This document shows, one piece after another, positions 11,546 through 22,780 of a stretch of DNA of 60,000 bases. This DNA is from Takakia lepidozioides (Eukaryota; Streptophyta; Takakiopsida; Takakiales; Takakiaceae). The notes beneath the pieces are model-generated. The model saw only the letters and a program-made list of their open reading frames with translations, did not search any database and was not told the origin of the DNA. The translations under genes and the position numbers were made by a program. Where the stretch lies: the NCBI GenBank assembly GCA_030704615.1, contig CM060734.1, forward strand, positions 42,922,042 through 42,982,041, read 5' to 3'. Numbering within the stretch: position 1 is the first letter of the stretch; each line of letters starts with the position of its first letter.

Positions 11546-13153
11546 TGCCTCTACAACAACATGCTTGTCTTTGTCTTTCACATGATGTTTCTGAATGTAT
11601 CCCATCCATACCAGCAATCGGTGGTTGCCATCCCAGACGTAGAACACGTGGTTGCAGAATTGCTGGGTGTTTCTTCCTATCATGAGGCCCAACTCGAACT
11701 CCTCATTAACATCCTTCTAGCACTTATCCCAGGTATCTGTGATCTCAGGAGACACTAATGTGCTTTTCCCATTTGTATCCGTCAGTGACACATAAAAAAC
11801 TTGTGTACCAAGTTTGTATCCATGCACGAAATCAGTTTCCAATTTTGTAATGTCATGGGAAAGATGAGGACGTCTGTCTCGTCTCAAATAACAGTGAATG
11901 GCGGCACCAACATTCACAACCATCTACACAAGCAAAGCTGATCCAGACGAATGCAAACCAAAACAATATGACTACATAGTGATGGTCGGTACCAACAATC
12001 ACTATGTTTCTGGGCAAACAGGTACAGAGAGGTTCTGAGCATTAGCGAACGGCGTTAACGACAATCAAAAGACATTGCATTTGAAGGACCTATTGGATCG
12101 GTTTGGCGCAATGAAATATATGTCTTAGTGATTGGCGGCACCGACACTCACTCTAGTTTAGGGCAAAAAGTGAGTGCAGATAAGTCAGAGAGACTCCATT
12201 GTGATGATCGTCACAAACAATTACTGTTTCTTGTCTGTCTCGAACGAACTTTGCAATCGATACTCAACATGAATCTACAGTATGGTCTCAAAAAAAATGA
12301 TTGGCGGTACCGCCATTCCACTTCCCTAATCTGTTCAACCTGAGACAGAGAAAATGCAATGCAAGACTATATGACTGAATATGCCGACCATCACTCTCTT
12401 CCCACGCATACAGGTACAGAAAGCTCATGAGGAGAATCGAATGGCGTTAACGAAACTCGCACTACACTAGAATGGAATGCATTGCATTTGATGTAAGTCA
12501 ATACTGGATCATAGTTACTTTTGGCACCGACACTCACTTTCTGTTGTATCAGAATGAGAGTTTTGAAAAGAAAGAGAATGACGTTGCCGACAATCGCAGG
12601 TTCCTGCTACAGATGAAAGAAAAGGAGTGCTTGAAAGGCAATCAGACTGACTCTATGATCTGAAGAACAGTGAATGGCGGTACCGCCAGTCACAAACTAC
12701 TGGTGTGGAAAACCATAAACAGAGGAGTACAAAGCAAATCAACATGGCTTCATAGTGATGGTCGGTACCGACCATCACTTTCTAGGACATTGCGCTCTCT
12801 CTCTTCGTAGATCTGTATACAGGAAATGGAAGGTAGAGAACACTTACTGGCGCCTTCTTAGGTTTTGAATTTGGATCCCCTTCTGCAGCGTTCCTCTTCC
12901 CTATCACATCTGCTGGAATTTCTGTCTGCTCTAGGGTTTGCAGACCTTCTCCCGGTTCAGCGTTCCCCGGACTTCCACCTCCTTCTGTTTCCCTGCAAAT
13001 CAGCTCTGCTTCCACAGTCTGGTTTCCAACACTCACTGTTCTCTCTGACTGTGTGACAGCTGCAGCCTCATTCTCGGTCTGCTCTTGTGTTGCAGTCTCC
13101 GCGTTCACCTGCTGCCTTGGCCCTGTGTTCTCCATCAAACGACGCCTCGTCAT
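11546..13153 (-). pseudogene. Second gene of MULE-A, N-terminal part with ParB/Srx-like motif
   Basis: Exon 1 (about 12850-13153) starts M-T-R-R-R-L-M-E-N and encodes a Glu/Thr/Gln-rich, probably disordered N-terminus; it ends at a GTAAGT donor. A later exon (11546 to about 11924, after a TAG acceptor) encodes a segment ending F-Y-V-W-D-G-N-H-R-L-L-V-W. That motif resembles the D-G-x-H-R box of ParB/sulfiredoxin-fold proteins, and the MULE-D gene has F-F-V-W-D-G-N-H-R-M-L-A-W. A stop or frame slip near 11715 and truncation at the G1 LTR show it is broken. The long intron (about 11925-12849) holds palindromes. The ParB link is a motif-level inference. Confidence 0.6.
11975..12785. repeat. CGGTACCG-centred palindromes in the MULE-A intron
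   Basis: At least five short dyads are spaced through the intron. The best is a perfect 26-bp palindrome at 12754-12779 with half-site AGTGATGGTCGGT. Others lie near 11981 (degenerate), 12130, 12299 (half-site TGGCGGT) and 12671. All share GGTACC or GGCACC at the centre. Spacers differ, so this is not a simple tandem array. Confidence 0.85.
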
Positions 13154-14107
13154 TTACTCTCTTGCTCTGAGTCTCTCTCTAAGGGAAGTAAAATAAAGTG
13201 ACTTCCTTCTCTTTCGTATCGTAGAAGGAACCCTCTCCAGCTTGACTACCTCTCTCCCTCTAAGTGCAGAAACTAGAAAGACAAAGTGATTCTCGATTTC
13301 TTGCGGAGTTGCGTGCGTTGGCTAGAAGCATCGGATTCCCTCTCGCGTGTCCATTACACAAATGTCGTTCCCTTATTAGTGCACCTGCTAGCCATTAGTG
13401 GACAACTGTTTGTCTACAATGTAGTTATCGATGTCTGACGTGTATCGCCCAAAATGAACGGCGTGTCGTTTATTTGAACGGTTTCAATAATTAAAAATAA
13501 TAGCGACAAATATTATAGATGAATGCCACATTGCATATAAACAATTAGCTAGTCTGACTGCTCAGCCTCAGACAATGCCTATGCCATCAAAACCTTGGCA
13601 CCGTGGAATAAAAAATATGGGGCCATCTGGCGCACAATCTCAGACAAATAAATGTAAATGAACGAGTGTTTGATGACAAATTTTTGGATATCATACACAT
13701 TCATCTTTGTAAGCCAACCCCACGTTCGTTTCACAGTTTGGACTTTCCAGGTGCGCATGATCATTGGTACTAGTATAAAGATGCATTTATTTCATCTGCT
13801 ATCCCACCCTTAGATCCTTTGGCACACTTCCGAGAAGTCGGCTGGTTATTATGTTTATTGATGAGGTTCTGAATAAAGGTTTAACAGCTACCGAAATTGC
13901 TCCTAGGGATACTCTGTCTACAGGGCCCAATGTAATTAAAATGGACGGCTGTATGTCTGGAAGGAATAACAGAATATGCACAATCATCGTGTGAGCTTTC
14001 TCCGCGATATTCTCTGCTCATTCTTCAACAGTGTTCTTGAGACCTCAGTCAACAGATTTCATAGAAGAGCTGCGATTGCAAGGCATCTTTGTATGAGAGG
14101 AGGGAAG
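13154..14107. promoter_or_regulatory. Divergent intergenic region of MULE-A
   Basis: About 950 bp separate the two divergent starts, so it should hold both promoters. Around 13480-13530 there is an AT-rich stretch. A 61-codon minus-strand ORF at 13579-13764 has no recognised similarity. The transposase frame opens further upstream at 13976, but I place the start at ATG 14108 (M-A-S-S-E-A-E-F), where codon use looks coding. I saw no defined TATA motif. Confidence 0.4.
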
Positions 14108-16738
14108 ATGGCTTCCTCTGAAGCAGAGTTCTTCTCTGACGACAAACCAGTGCCATTCTCCAAAGAAGCCCTTGACAATGGATTCGCAATTGTTTTGGAA
14201 CATGTCTTGGCTACCCGGTTCGAGCTTCAAAATGGCTCCATCTTTTTGGAGAAAGAGGTGTACGATTTGGAAGGGAAGTTGTTGAAATATTCTTTCCAAA
14301 ACCGTGATGAGACAGCTCATGTCAGCCAGTGGAGAGTGCGCCCTGGTCGATACAGAGTACTTGGAGAGCCTCGGCGAAAGTCCCTTGGATCATATGTGAT
14401 GCCCGGGACTGCTGCTTCAGTCGTTGAAGACAAGAGGGAGGTGGTGGTGAAAAAAGAACAGACGTCCTCCACTCCAATCGTTGAGCTTTCGAATTCGTCC
14501 GATGATGACATAAGTGAAATTCCAAATCCAGTCCTTTCTACTGTAGTTGGAGAAGCGGATGAAGAAGAGATTTGTAGTATCATTCCAAAACTACGGGCGA
14601 TGGGAGGAATGGCAGGTTTCAAAAGTGAGTTGCGAGGAATTGATTGGGAATCTTTGAAGCAGGAGCCTGTGAAGTTCTTGCCAGAGACATTTGATGGCGA
14701 TATCCTATTCGAGTTGCCTCCTCCTCCGCAAGTTGGAGGTGTTACAATCATGATGCATAGAATGGACAAAAAACACGACGGGCACCCGTGGTGCAAAACA
14801 AAAACATCCAATATTCAAAATGATGACAAGCTTGTTTTCATGAGAACAGTTTGCAATGGACACCTTAGGTGTGATAATTTGAATTGCAGACACTTTCTTC
14901 AGTTTGGGGTTCATAATCAAAGCGAGTGGGAGGGTCAGGCGGAAAATCAATTTTAAGCCTGGGACTGCCCCTCCACCGGCAAACACTTTCGTTTGCAAGT
15001 TCTGCAAACTTGTGCCATCCTGCCTGGCGCTGTGCGGAGCAAGAATGTACTATGTTGTCCACCGTTTGAAAACAATGACAAGAGCTTGTATGCATTTCGG
15101 TTTCCATAACCATCCTGTCTCGAAGGGGGATTACAGGGAGAGTGTTGAGACAGTATCGAGGTTGATTAAACAGGAGTACGAGAGAAACCCATCCGCAACA
15201 ACATCTGCAATTGCTCTTGGCGCAAGCAAGTCCTTCTTGGAAAGCCATATTTTGAGTGAAGGGGATTCTAAACTTGACGGTGCAGCATTAGACCTGGTCA
15301 TGGATCATTTCTTCACTTTGAGTTCACCTAACATTCGGCATCAGATCAATGCATTGAGAATGGGCTCTGGGATCAGAGGCTACATAGACAACATTTTGGA
15401 ATTGAAACGACTGAGCAAGTACGACTACATCCAGGACAATGTTATCCCAGGTCAAGGTGCCATCAAAGTTTTTCTTTTCAAAATGTCGACTGTTGGGGAT
15501 GGCAGTGGGTTTAGCCTCGTGAAGCGGATGTAGAAGACTGGGGACTTGCATAATTGTTTTCTTATGTTTGATCATGTGAAACGAGTGAAAGATTGGACGA
15601 CAATGGCTTGTCATGTCTACGATCCAATGTACCAACGAGTTATGACAATTGCAGTTTGTGACATGCAATCCGAGGATACGGAATCCCAGAAACTCATGTG
15701 GAATTCCTTGATACGTGTTATGGGCTACCATGGGGTGCCATCTCCAAATTTTGCATGTTTCATGGCGGATAGTGCTCAGGCGAATTTCAATGCTGTTTGA
15801 ATTGTCTTCGGATCGGGCGACCCAAAAGTATCAATGCCGGGAAGAGAGCGTACATGTCAATCCATTGGACACAATCTCTGGAGAAACATACAAAGTCGGA
15901 CATCAAACCCGAGATGCAGACTCAGCACTGTAAATTGTGCAAAGAGTACAAAGATGCTAGAACAATGAAGGAGGCGGACACTTTGTTCCAGACAATTCGT
16001 GCCCGGTGGTTCTCTTCTGGAGCTGCATCGTTTCAGAGTATGAGAGCATTGGAAGATTGGCTAGCGTTTTGGCACTTCCGGTACAAACAGTGGGGAGCAG
16101 CCGTGACAATGGTACGAGGCTTCTATTTCTTGCTTTATTCATACATTTACTTTCCATATTTTTAACTCATTGCTTTCTTTATGTTGTTTTCTGTGCACTG
16201 TTCTGAAGTGTGGTTCTCCACTTTGCAGAACATGTCCATTGAGGAAATGGCGGACATGCCATCTTGCAATTTGGCAGAGACTGTGCACAATGCATGGTTG
16301 CAACAGTCTGGGAAACGAGGTCGGGATTTGTATGTGGCAACAACAGATGATTTGATATGTGCCTTGCAACAACAAACCCGATACCGTGATTTCTTGCGAG
16401 GTGGGGTTGGTGGCAAGGGTCCGGACAAATTGAAGTTGATGTTGCGTGCTGCAAACAGATTTGGGGATCCAAGCAAGATAGCATGGGCGGTGAGCATGTA
16501 TGCCCAGGGAACGCCACTTGTTTCTAGAGTTCCACATCTTGAAAGGGAAGAGAGATCCAGCTCGTGTAAGAGGAAATTGAACACTCCACCTGGTTCGGAT
16601 TCCGATTTGCACAGGGCAAACCGTGACAACTTCTCGAAGCCTCGTGTTCCCCTGCATAACAGATCCATGTCCGGAACTTCCATTCTGGAGGAACCTCCAA
16701 CACGATGGCAGGCTCTAGCATCAAACAGTGCCCACTGA
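14108..16738 (+). pseudogene. MULE-type transposase gene of MULE-A, 3'-truncated
   Basis: The protein would cut and join transposon ends. An acidic N-terminus (14108-14750) precedes a Cys/His-rich segment (14840-15130; H-L-R-C-D-N-L-N-C and H-F-G-F-H-N-H-P) like the FAR1/MULE zinc finger. The DDE-like core follows, with F-D-H near 15573, F-M-A-D-S-A-Q-A-N-F near 15763-15790 and a Cys-His pair before H-W-T-Q-S-L. A 117-bp GT-AG intron lies at 16112-16228. Breaks are a frame change near 14945, TAG at 15531-15533, TGA at 15798-15800 and a one-base slip near 15850. The SWIM finger is absent because the gene stops at the chromovirus junction. Confidence 0.8.
16112..16228 (+). other. Intron of MULE-A transposase
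   Basis: Donor GTACGAGG and acceptor TTTGCAG flank 117 bp. MULE-C (50764-50841, 78 bp) and MULE-B (28541-28626, minus strand, 86 bp) have an intron at the equivalent codon, just before the E/N-M-x-x motif. The shared position shows common descent and real expression of this gene family. Confidence 0.8.
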
Positions 16739-18072
16739 AATGGTGCAGGAAAGAAACAACCCCCTTGATGTGCAGAGATAGTCTCTTGAGAGAATGCCAT
16801 GATAGCCCGCTTGCGGGCCACGGCGGAGCCAAGCGCACTGCGGCACTCTTGAAGAAAGAGTATTTCTGGCCCAAACTGAGGGAGGAGGCAGAGGAGTATG
16901 TCAAGACATGCACCACATGCCAACAAAGCCGGAGCGAGTACAAAAAGCAAGCGGGGCTGTTACAACCCTTGCCGATTCCAGAGGGGACTTGGGAAAGCGT
17001 CTCGATGGATTTCATGACTGCTATGCCGCTGTCAAAAGGATTCGATGCAATCATGGTGGTGGTAGATAGGTTCAATAAAATGGGCCATTTCATCCCCACC
17101 AAGGAGACGGCAACGGCGCAGGAGACAGGGCGACTTTACTTCGCCCACGTCTTAAAGCATCATGGAGTCCCGAAGGATATTGTCTCGGACCGCGATCCAA
17201 AGTTTATGAGTAAATTCAAGAGACCACTTTGGAAGAAGATGGGGACGAGGCTGAAGATGAGCACCGCCTTCCGACCTACGACCGACGGCCAAACAGAAAG
17301 GGTGAATTCCGTAGTGAAGCAGATCTTGCAGAATTACGTGTCGGCAGACCAAACAGACTGGGTGGAACACTTAGACGCGGCAGAGTTCTGTTATAATAAC
17401 ACAGAACACTCCGCAACGGGAGTTTCCCCTTTCGTATTGGTCTATGGAAAAGCACCTCTGGTGCCGACAAGTTGGGCCGCCCAGGACGTCGAAGAATCGG
17501 CAGTAGCGGCGGTGCTGGAAGAACGCGAGCGTTTGTTGAAGCTCGCAAAGTACAACATTGCCAAAGCTAGGAAACGGTATGAAAGGCAGGCGAATCGGAA
17601 GCGGAGGGAAGTGAAGTTTGAGGCAGGCACAGAGGTCTGGTTGAACATCAAGAATTTCCGACTACCTCCGGAAGTGAGTCCGAAGTTCGTACCTCTGTAT
17701 GCGGGACCCTTTCGCATTCGGAAGGTTATGAATGAGGATGTGTATGAATTGGAGCTGCCGGCAAACAACAAGGTGCACCCAGTATTCCATGTCTCCCTTT
17801 TGAAGCCTTACTTCAAAGATGAAGCGCGTCCGAATCGGCATCAAGTGTTGCGTCCGCCACCTATGCTGTTGGATCATGAAAATGAACCTGAGTACGAGGT
17901 GGAGGCAATACTTAAGTCGAGGAGGTTCAGGAACCGAGAAACGGAGTATCTCGTCAAATGGAAGGGCTATCATCATGTGGAGGCATCTTGGGTGCGTGCC
18001 TCAGAAATGGGAAACGCATCCGAGGCGGTTGCAGCTTTCGAAGGGCGACCTCAAAAGCGGAAGAAACGTTGA
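16705..18072 (+). CDS. Chromovirus integrase with chromodomain (partial)
   Basis: The open frame covers the integrase zinc domain (E-C-H-D-S-P-L-A-G-H-G-G, then C-T-T-C-Q-Q-S-R-S-E-Y-K). The core follows with S-M-D-F-M-T-A-M-P, D-I-V-S-D-R-D-P-K-F and D-G-Q-T-E-R-V-N for the D, D, E residues. Next come a basic helical linker, G-P-F-R-I-R-K-V (GPY/F-like), H-P-V-F-H-V-S-L-L-K-P-Y and a C-terminal chromodomain (Y-E-V-E-A-I-L, Y-L-V-K-W-K-G-Y, A-S-W-V). Chromodomains can steer integration to modified histones. The first 15-20 codons belong to upstream MULE sequence, so the start shown is not a natural start. No break is seen to the stop at 18072. Confidence 0.92.
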   Translation: MAGSSIKQCPLKWCRKETTPLMCRDSLLRECHDSPLAGHGGAKRTAALLKKEYFWPKLREEAEEYVKTCTTCQQSRSEYKKQAGLLQPLPIPEGTWESVSMDFMTAMPLSKGFDAIMVVVDRFNKMGHFIPTKETATAQETGRLYFAHVLKHHGVPKDIVSDRDPKFMSKFKRPLWKKMGTRLKMSTAFRPTTDGQTERVNSVVKQILQNYVSADQTDWVEHLDAAEFCYNNTEHSATGVSPFVLVYGKAPLVPTSWAAQDVEESAVAAVLEERERLLKLAKYNIAKARKRYERQANRKRREVKFEAGTEVWLNIKNFRLPPEVSPKFVPLYAGPFRIRKVMNEDVYELELPANNKVHPVFHVSLLKPYFKDEARPNRHQVLRPPPMLLDHENEPEYEVEAILKSRRFRNRETEYLVKWKGYHHVEASWVRASEMGNASEAVAAFEGRPQKRKKR

Positions 18073-18106
18073 TGGGGACATCAACCTTGGAGCGTGGGGG
18101 AGGAAA

Positions 18107-19711
18107 TGCATGCTTAGCCCGGCTTAGCTAGCTTAGGAATCCGATTACAAAAACTTGTATTGTACAAAAATTTGTTATAAAGGAAATGGGTTCCAAATGT
18201 TGTGCGTCCTATTTTGTTTGGAATGGTGATGCATGGTATGGTTGGCTAGTGTATAGAATGCATGCTAGCTTATAAAAGTGGGAGAGGTAAATTGGGTTAA
18301 TCGTGTGTTTGCGTAGTGCCGAAATCGGGTGACCCCCATCCAAGGGGCAAGGAAACTTGCGACTTCTTTGGGAGTTCACGTGCTAGTGCGCACCTGGCGC
18401 GTGCGCGTACTATAACTGCGCTACCGAGGGGGTTGCCTTGTAGTGCGGGCTAACGCGGAAGCTACGTGCTTCCGTTCACGTACTATAATTGTGTAGCCTC
18501 GGGACAAAGTCGTAGTGCGGCTTTGGCGTGTTCCCGTACCTCAGGCCAGCATTCCAAGGCGGACCCAATTGTAGTGATTGGGGCGCACGGTTGGTTCAAG
18601 GTTATCTTCCTAGTCAAAGAGGGTTCCAGGGAACCCTTGCTCAAGGTGATGCCAAAAGCGGCATCATGAGCGATCGCAAGCAATGTTGTTGCAGTAAGGC
18701 GATTCGATCCTCGGGGAGGATCGTTCCTTGGCCTTGAAGTAGGCCAAGAAGAGTGCACTGGGAGGAGCTGGAGAGGCTCCACCCTTGGCCGGGACTTGGA
18801 GGAAGTCGGCCGAACTAGCTAGTGGAGAGTAGAGTCAAGTGTGGGGTTTGGTTCTTTGCCATGGGACGCCATGGTACGGAAACAAACTCCTTGATGTGGG
18901 ACGCCACAACTTGGATGTTCGTTTCTACAAAATGCACAAGTCGATGAGGACATCGACTCCCTGTTGGTAGGGGTGTGTGTCGCGGCCCTTTGCCTTGAGG
19001 GCGGGGGGGGGGGGGTCGGGACACATGAGGGGTTGCCCCTGTGGTGGGGGCAGCGGCAGCGATAGGTATGGGGGGCTGAAGCACCCTTGAGTGCCCAAGG
19101 CACCCAAGGAGGCGGAGGCGCTCACTAGGTGGAGCCCCGCACACCGGGTTGCGGTGGGGGAGGCTCCACAAGGGGTGGTGGTAGCTTAGCGGGACTTAGT
19201 GGGGGTGGCTTAGGACTCACCATGGGGGCAGAGACCTCGTGGTGGGAGTCGTGGGGAGTCTTGGGACTCATCACGGTCCATAGGGGCCGTGGTGAGTGGG
19301 CCAAGACTCACCGCGACTCATCACCGGGAGTCGAGGGTTTTCGTGGTGGTTCGCCATAAAATGGCATGGCTGGTTGTGAAACCCCCGCAGACAGCTACAG
19401 AAGTATATATAGGGAGTAGTAACCCCGAGAACGGTGCAAGCCCGTTGGTGACCAAAAACTAGTGAGTAAGCGAGCGAGCCGGAAAGCGACCAAAGAGTGG
19501 GGAGCTGTTCCGGACTGCCAACTACCAAAGGGAATTCCCGCTGGTTCCAAATCGGTGGAGGGTTCTTTGGGAGAGCAAAGGGGGACCGTTATGCCCCGGT
19601 GAGCAGCCGAAGCTCCAAGTTGGCCCAGCGGCCAGATTGGGAGTCAGGCGCGCGCATCAAAGCGAGTAACTATGACTTGAGGGGGAGCTTACCGAAGTGA
19701 GGTGCGCGACA
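18107..19711 (+). repeat. 3' LTR of the chromovirus (about 1.6 kb)
   Basis: A purine run (GGGGGAGGAAA) precedes TG at 18107. The end near 19711 (GCGCGACA) is set by where the satellite unit starts. A TATATATA box at about 19403-19411 marks the likely U3 promoter. A run of G at about 19003-19016 lies inside. With one LTR only, the borders are inferred. Confidence 0.6.
19403..19411 (+). promoter_or_regulatory. TATA box in chromovirus LTR
   Basis: AGTATATATAGGG lies about 300 bp before the LTR end, a usual position for the U3 core promoter. Confidence 0.5.
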
Positions 19712-21735
19712 CATACTATCCAGAACGGAAATGCGGTACCGCATTTCCGTTCTGACTGTAAATCGTGAACCATCGGAACTGAAATGCGGCAGCGCATTTC
19801 CATCCGAGTCGCACCTCCCTCACAAGCTAGAACGGAAATGCGGCACCGCATTTCCGCCCGGGTGAGACCTTCAAACTTTCTAGACCGGAAATGCGGCACC
19901 ACATTTCCGTTCAGCTGAGACCTCTATACTTTTCCGAACGGAAATGTGGCACGACATTTCCGTTCATCAACTAAGGTATGTGAAGGGGGAACGGAAATGC
20001 GGTACCGTATTTCTTTTCAGATTGAAAATCATGAACCACGAGAACTGAAATGTTGTGCCGCATTTCCGTCCGGATCGCACGTTTCGTCATTCCTGAACGG
20101 AAATGCGGCGCCGCATTTCCGTTTTGTATCTGATGCATGGAGCCGAGTGCAATTCCGATCGCTTGAAATTCCGACCGCTTCAGACATTCATACTATCCAG
20201 AACGGAAATGCGGTACCGCATTTCCGTTCTGACTGTAAATCGTGAACCATCGGAACTGAAATGCGGCAACGCATTTCCATCCGAGTCGCACCTCCCTCAC
20301 AAGCTAGAACGGAAATGCGGCACCGCATTTCCGCTCGGGTGAGACCTTCAAACTTTCCAGACCGGAAATGCGGCACCACATTTCCGTTCAGCTGAGACCT
20401 CTATACTTTTCCGAACGGAAATGTGGCACGACATTTCCGTTCATCAACTAAGGTATGTGAAGGGGGAATGGAAATGCAGTACCGCATTTCCTTTCAGATT
20501 GAAAATCATGAACCACGGGAACTGAAATGTTGTGCCGCATTTCTGTCCGGATCGCACGTTTTCGACATTCCTGAACGAAAATGCGGCGCCGCATTTCCCT
20601 TTTGTATCTCATACATGGAGTTGTGGGACGGAAATGCGGCACCGTATTTCCGTTCAACAACTAAGGTATGTGAAGGTGGAACGGAAATGCGGTGCCGCAT
20701 TTTCTTCCAACAAGCACGGATGTGTAGCTTCGTGATGGTACTTAACGGAAATGCGGCGCCGCATTCGCATTTTCACTCCTACTCCAAATTTGAACACGTG
20801 GAGCATCGGAATTGCGGCACATGTCTGCACTCTATCTGAGTGAAGTGGCATGAGGCGGCGCGGCCTGACCGTTGGATAATGATGTTTGTTTTTCGGACGG
20901 CAGGCGTATCCTGAACGATTCGAATTTTGTAATGACGCAAAGTCCACGAGGAGACACTTTCCTCCAACCCTTTCGAACCCAAGTGCTGCATCACCGCCGT
21001 TTCATCTGCTTTTGTCGTGTCTCCTCAGTCACCCCTCAGTCACCGCATTCCATCGTCCTATAAAAACTTACATTGTCCTATAAAAACTTTCAATTGCCCA
21101 ACATGGGAAATGCGGCGCCGCATTTCCAAAACAGCCATCGTTGTTTGTCCAATTCCACACCCGTTTGGGCATTCCGTCTTGATGGACGGAAATGCGGCAC
21201 CGCATTCCATTGTCCAATACGATATTTTGATGACGAACATGGAAATGCGGTGCCGCATTTCCAGAACTTCCATCGTTGTTTGTCCAATTCCAGACCCTTA
21301 TGAACAACGGGAACAGAAATGCGGCACCGCATTTCCGTCCGAGTGGCACTTTCCGACATTCCAGAACGGAAATGCGGCGCATGTACCGCATTTCCGTTCT
21401 GACTGTAAATCGTGAACCATCGGAACTAAAATGCGGCAGCGCATTTCCATCCGAGTCGCACCTCCCTCACAAGCTAGAATGGAAATGCGGCACCGCATTT
21501 CCGCCCGGGTGAGACCTTCAAACTTTCCAGACCGGAAATGCGGCACCGCATTTCCGTTCAGCTGAGACCTCTATACTTTTCCGAACGGAAATGTGGCACG
21601 ACATTTCCGTTCATCAACTAAGGTATGTGAAGGGGGAATGGAAATGCGGTACCGCATTTTTTTTCAGATTGAAAATCATGAACCACGGGAACTGAAATGC
21701 TGTGCCGCATTTCCGTCCGGATCGCACGTTGTTCA
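19712..21735. repeat. Palindrome satellite with GGTACC/GGCACC/GGCGCC centres
   Basis: Palindromes of roughly 20-34 bp occur about every 50 bp, with half-site GGAAATGCGG. The strongest is a perfect 34-bp palindrome at 19721-19754, repeated at 20198-20231. They sit in a higher-order unit of about 476 bp: unit 1 at 19712-20187, unit 2 from 20188 to about 20600, and a third partial unit from 21361. Between 20600 and 21360 the palindromes continue with other spacers, including a direct repeat of CCATCGTTGTTTGTCCAATT near 21137 and 21270. Short ORFs here simply translate the repeat and are not genes. Confidence 0.92.
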
Positions 21736-22201
21736 CTGATACTCATCTCGCCCCTTCTAAGTTGCATGCAGTCTTTTTATACTATGCTCAAAAGAGCCGT
21801 TACAGTCTGCGGTCGTTAATGACCGTTTGCCTAACTGCCTACGCAACCTAAAAGGTTTGCTAAAAAAGTGGCTCGTTGCAGTGGTCGTGAGCCATAGTGG
21901 TAAACGGTCCACTACTCTCTCTATTGGTTAAAGCCGATGCTAACGTGGCCGTGTGATATCGTGGTTCACGGCTCACGGTTACTACACTACTCACTACTGC
22001 TCTCGTGGTAATGTACCCTTGTCCCGCCATTGGCTAAGTACCGCGTACTTAGCCGTCTCTGCCTGTGGCCCAGGTAGTGTACGTCCATCACTACCTGGTA
22101 TGTCCCGTTGTGACCCTCGTTGTCTGTCCCTCGTAGCATAGCCGTTATCACTGGCAGGCCCATTCAACAAAACCAAGGTGGCAGACAATACAATGGTGTC
22201 T
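21736..22201. other. Gene-free stretch with a hairpin
   Basis: No coding signal is seen. A 10-bp perfect inverted repeat (GGCTAAGTAC with a 3-nt loop) lies at about 22031-22053, and AGGTAGTG/CACTACCT arms lie near 22072-22097. These could be ends of an unrecognised element. Confidence 0.4.
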
Positions 22202-22780
22202 TTAGCGCATCTTGGAACTTAAGATAGTTAGGGTCAATGTTGGGGGCATCGTCCCCTTGCCATCCATCTGATCCTCCTCTGAGGAAGAGTCACCTTGTTG
22301 ACCATCATCAATTGGTATCCTATCTTGACTTCCTTCCCCTTCCCCCCCCTCTATGGCTCCTTCAGGCGCTGGCCTATCTTCCAGTCTCATGTTAGATTGA
22401 GCAAGTTTGGCAGCCTCGTCTCCGAGGCGGAATGCCTCACTCAACATCCTCATCCCATCCATTTGCATGTCATTATCCAGGTGTGGGGTGTTGCAATGCT
22501 GCCCAAAATAGGCAGCATTCCACTCTTCATCTAAAGAGTCCCCTTCATCACTTGGGTGCTTTACCCTTAGTCTGGGGTCCCTACCTTCAACAACAAGGTG
22601 TCTTTGGACCACCCACCTCAATCTCTTGACCCCACCATGGCAAACTCTACACGGACAACGCACTTTCATGCGTCCCATCGCATTGGCACGACGCTCCTCT
22701 CGTTGCCACAACTTTTCATCACGCTTGCGTATCCTCCTAGGGTCAGAAATGCTTACCCTCCTTGGTGCTTGTCCTGCCAT
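22202..22780 (-). CDS. Transposase-associated-domain-like protein (CACTA type)
   Basis: This 192-codon ORF has a basic N-terminus and then V-R-C-P-C-R-V-C-H, W-V-V-Q-R-H-L-V-V-E-G. That matches the C-P-C-x-x-C ... H-L-x-x-x-G pattern of the plant transposase-associated domain that precedes the catalytic domain of CACTA/En-Spm elements. The rest is acidic and low-complexity (Asp/Glu/Gly/Ser). No catalytic domain follows on this strand within the window, so it is either a partial CACTA gene or a stand-alone relative. Confidence 0.5.
   Translation of the reverse strand: MAGQAPRRVSISDPRRIRKRDEKLWQREERRANAMGRMKVRCPCRVCHGGVKRLRWVVQRHLVVEGRDPRLRVKHPSDEGDSLDEEWNAAYFGQHCNTPHLDNDMQMDGMRMLSEAFRLGDEAAKLAQSNMRLEDRPAPEGAIEGGEGEGSQDRIPIDDGQQGDSSSEEDQMDGKGTMPPTLTLTILSSKMR

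Larger units (their letters stand above)
11546..16740. mobile_element. MULE-A: fragment of a divergent two-gene MULE-like transposon
   Basis: A minus-strand gene (11546-13153) and a plus-strand MULE transposase gene (14108-16738) face away from each other across about 950 bp. Homologues of both occur elsewhere here: transposase in MULE-B and MULE-C, second gene in MULE-D. Both outer ends are missing, replaced by the G1 LTR on the left and a chromovirus fragment on the right, so no TIR is visible. Assigning the pair to one element is inference from the shared layout with MULE-C and MULE-D. Confidence 0.7.
16741..19711 (+). mobile_element. 5'-truncated chromovirus (Ty3/gypsy) with 3' LTR
   Basis: Only the integrase-chromodomain end of pol and one LTR remain. 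The left junction falls just after the broken MULE-A transposase frame. Gag, protease, RT and RNase H are missing. LTR retrotransposons are not normally 5'-truncated, so recombination, deletion or an assembly join is likely. It is a different lineage from the G family. Confidence 0.8.

Noticed and set aside
12128-12663. Short plus-strand ORFs in the MULE-A intron
   Set aside because: They cover palindromes within an intron of the opposite-strand gene and have no similarity to anything recognised.
19712-21735. CRISPR-like regular spacing of repeats
   Set aside because: Units are palindromes whose spacers also repeat in a ~476-bp higher-order unit, there are no cas genes, and the context is eukaryotic.
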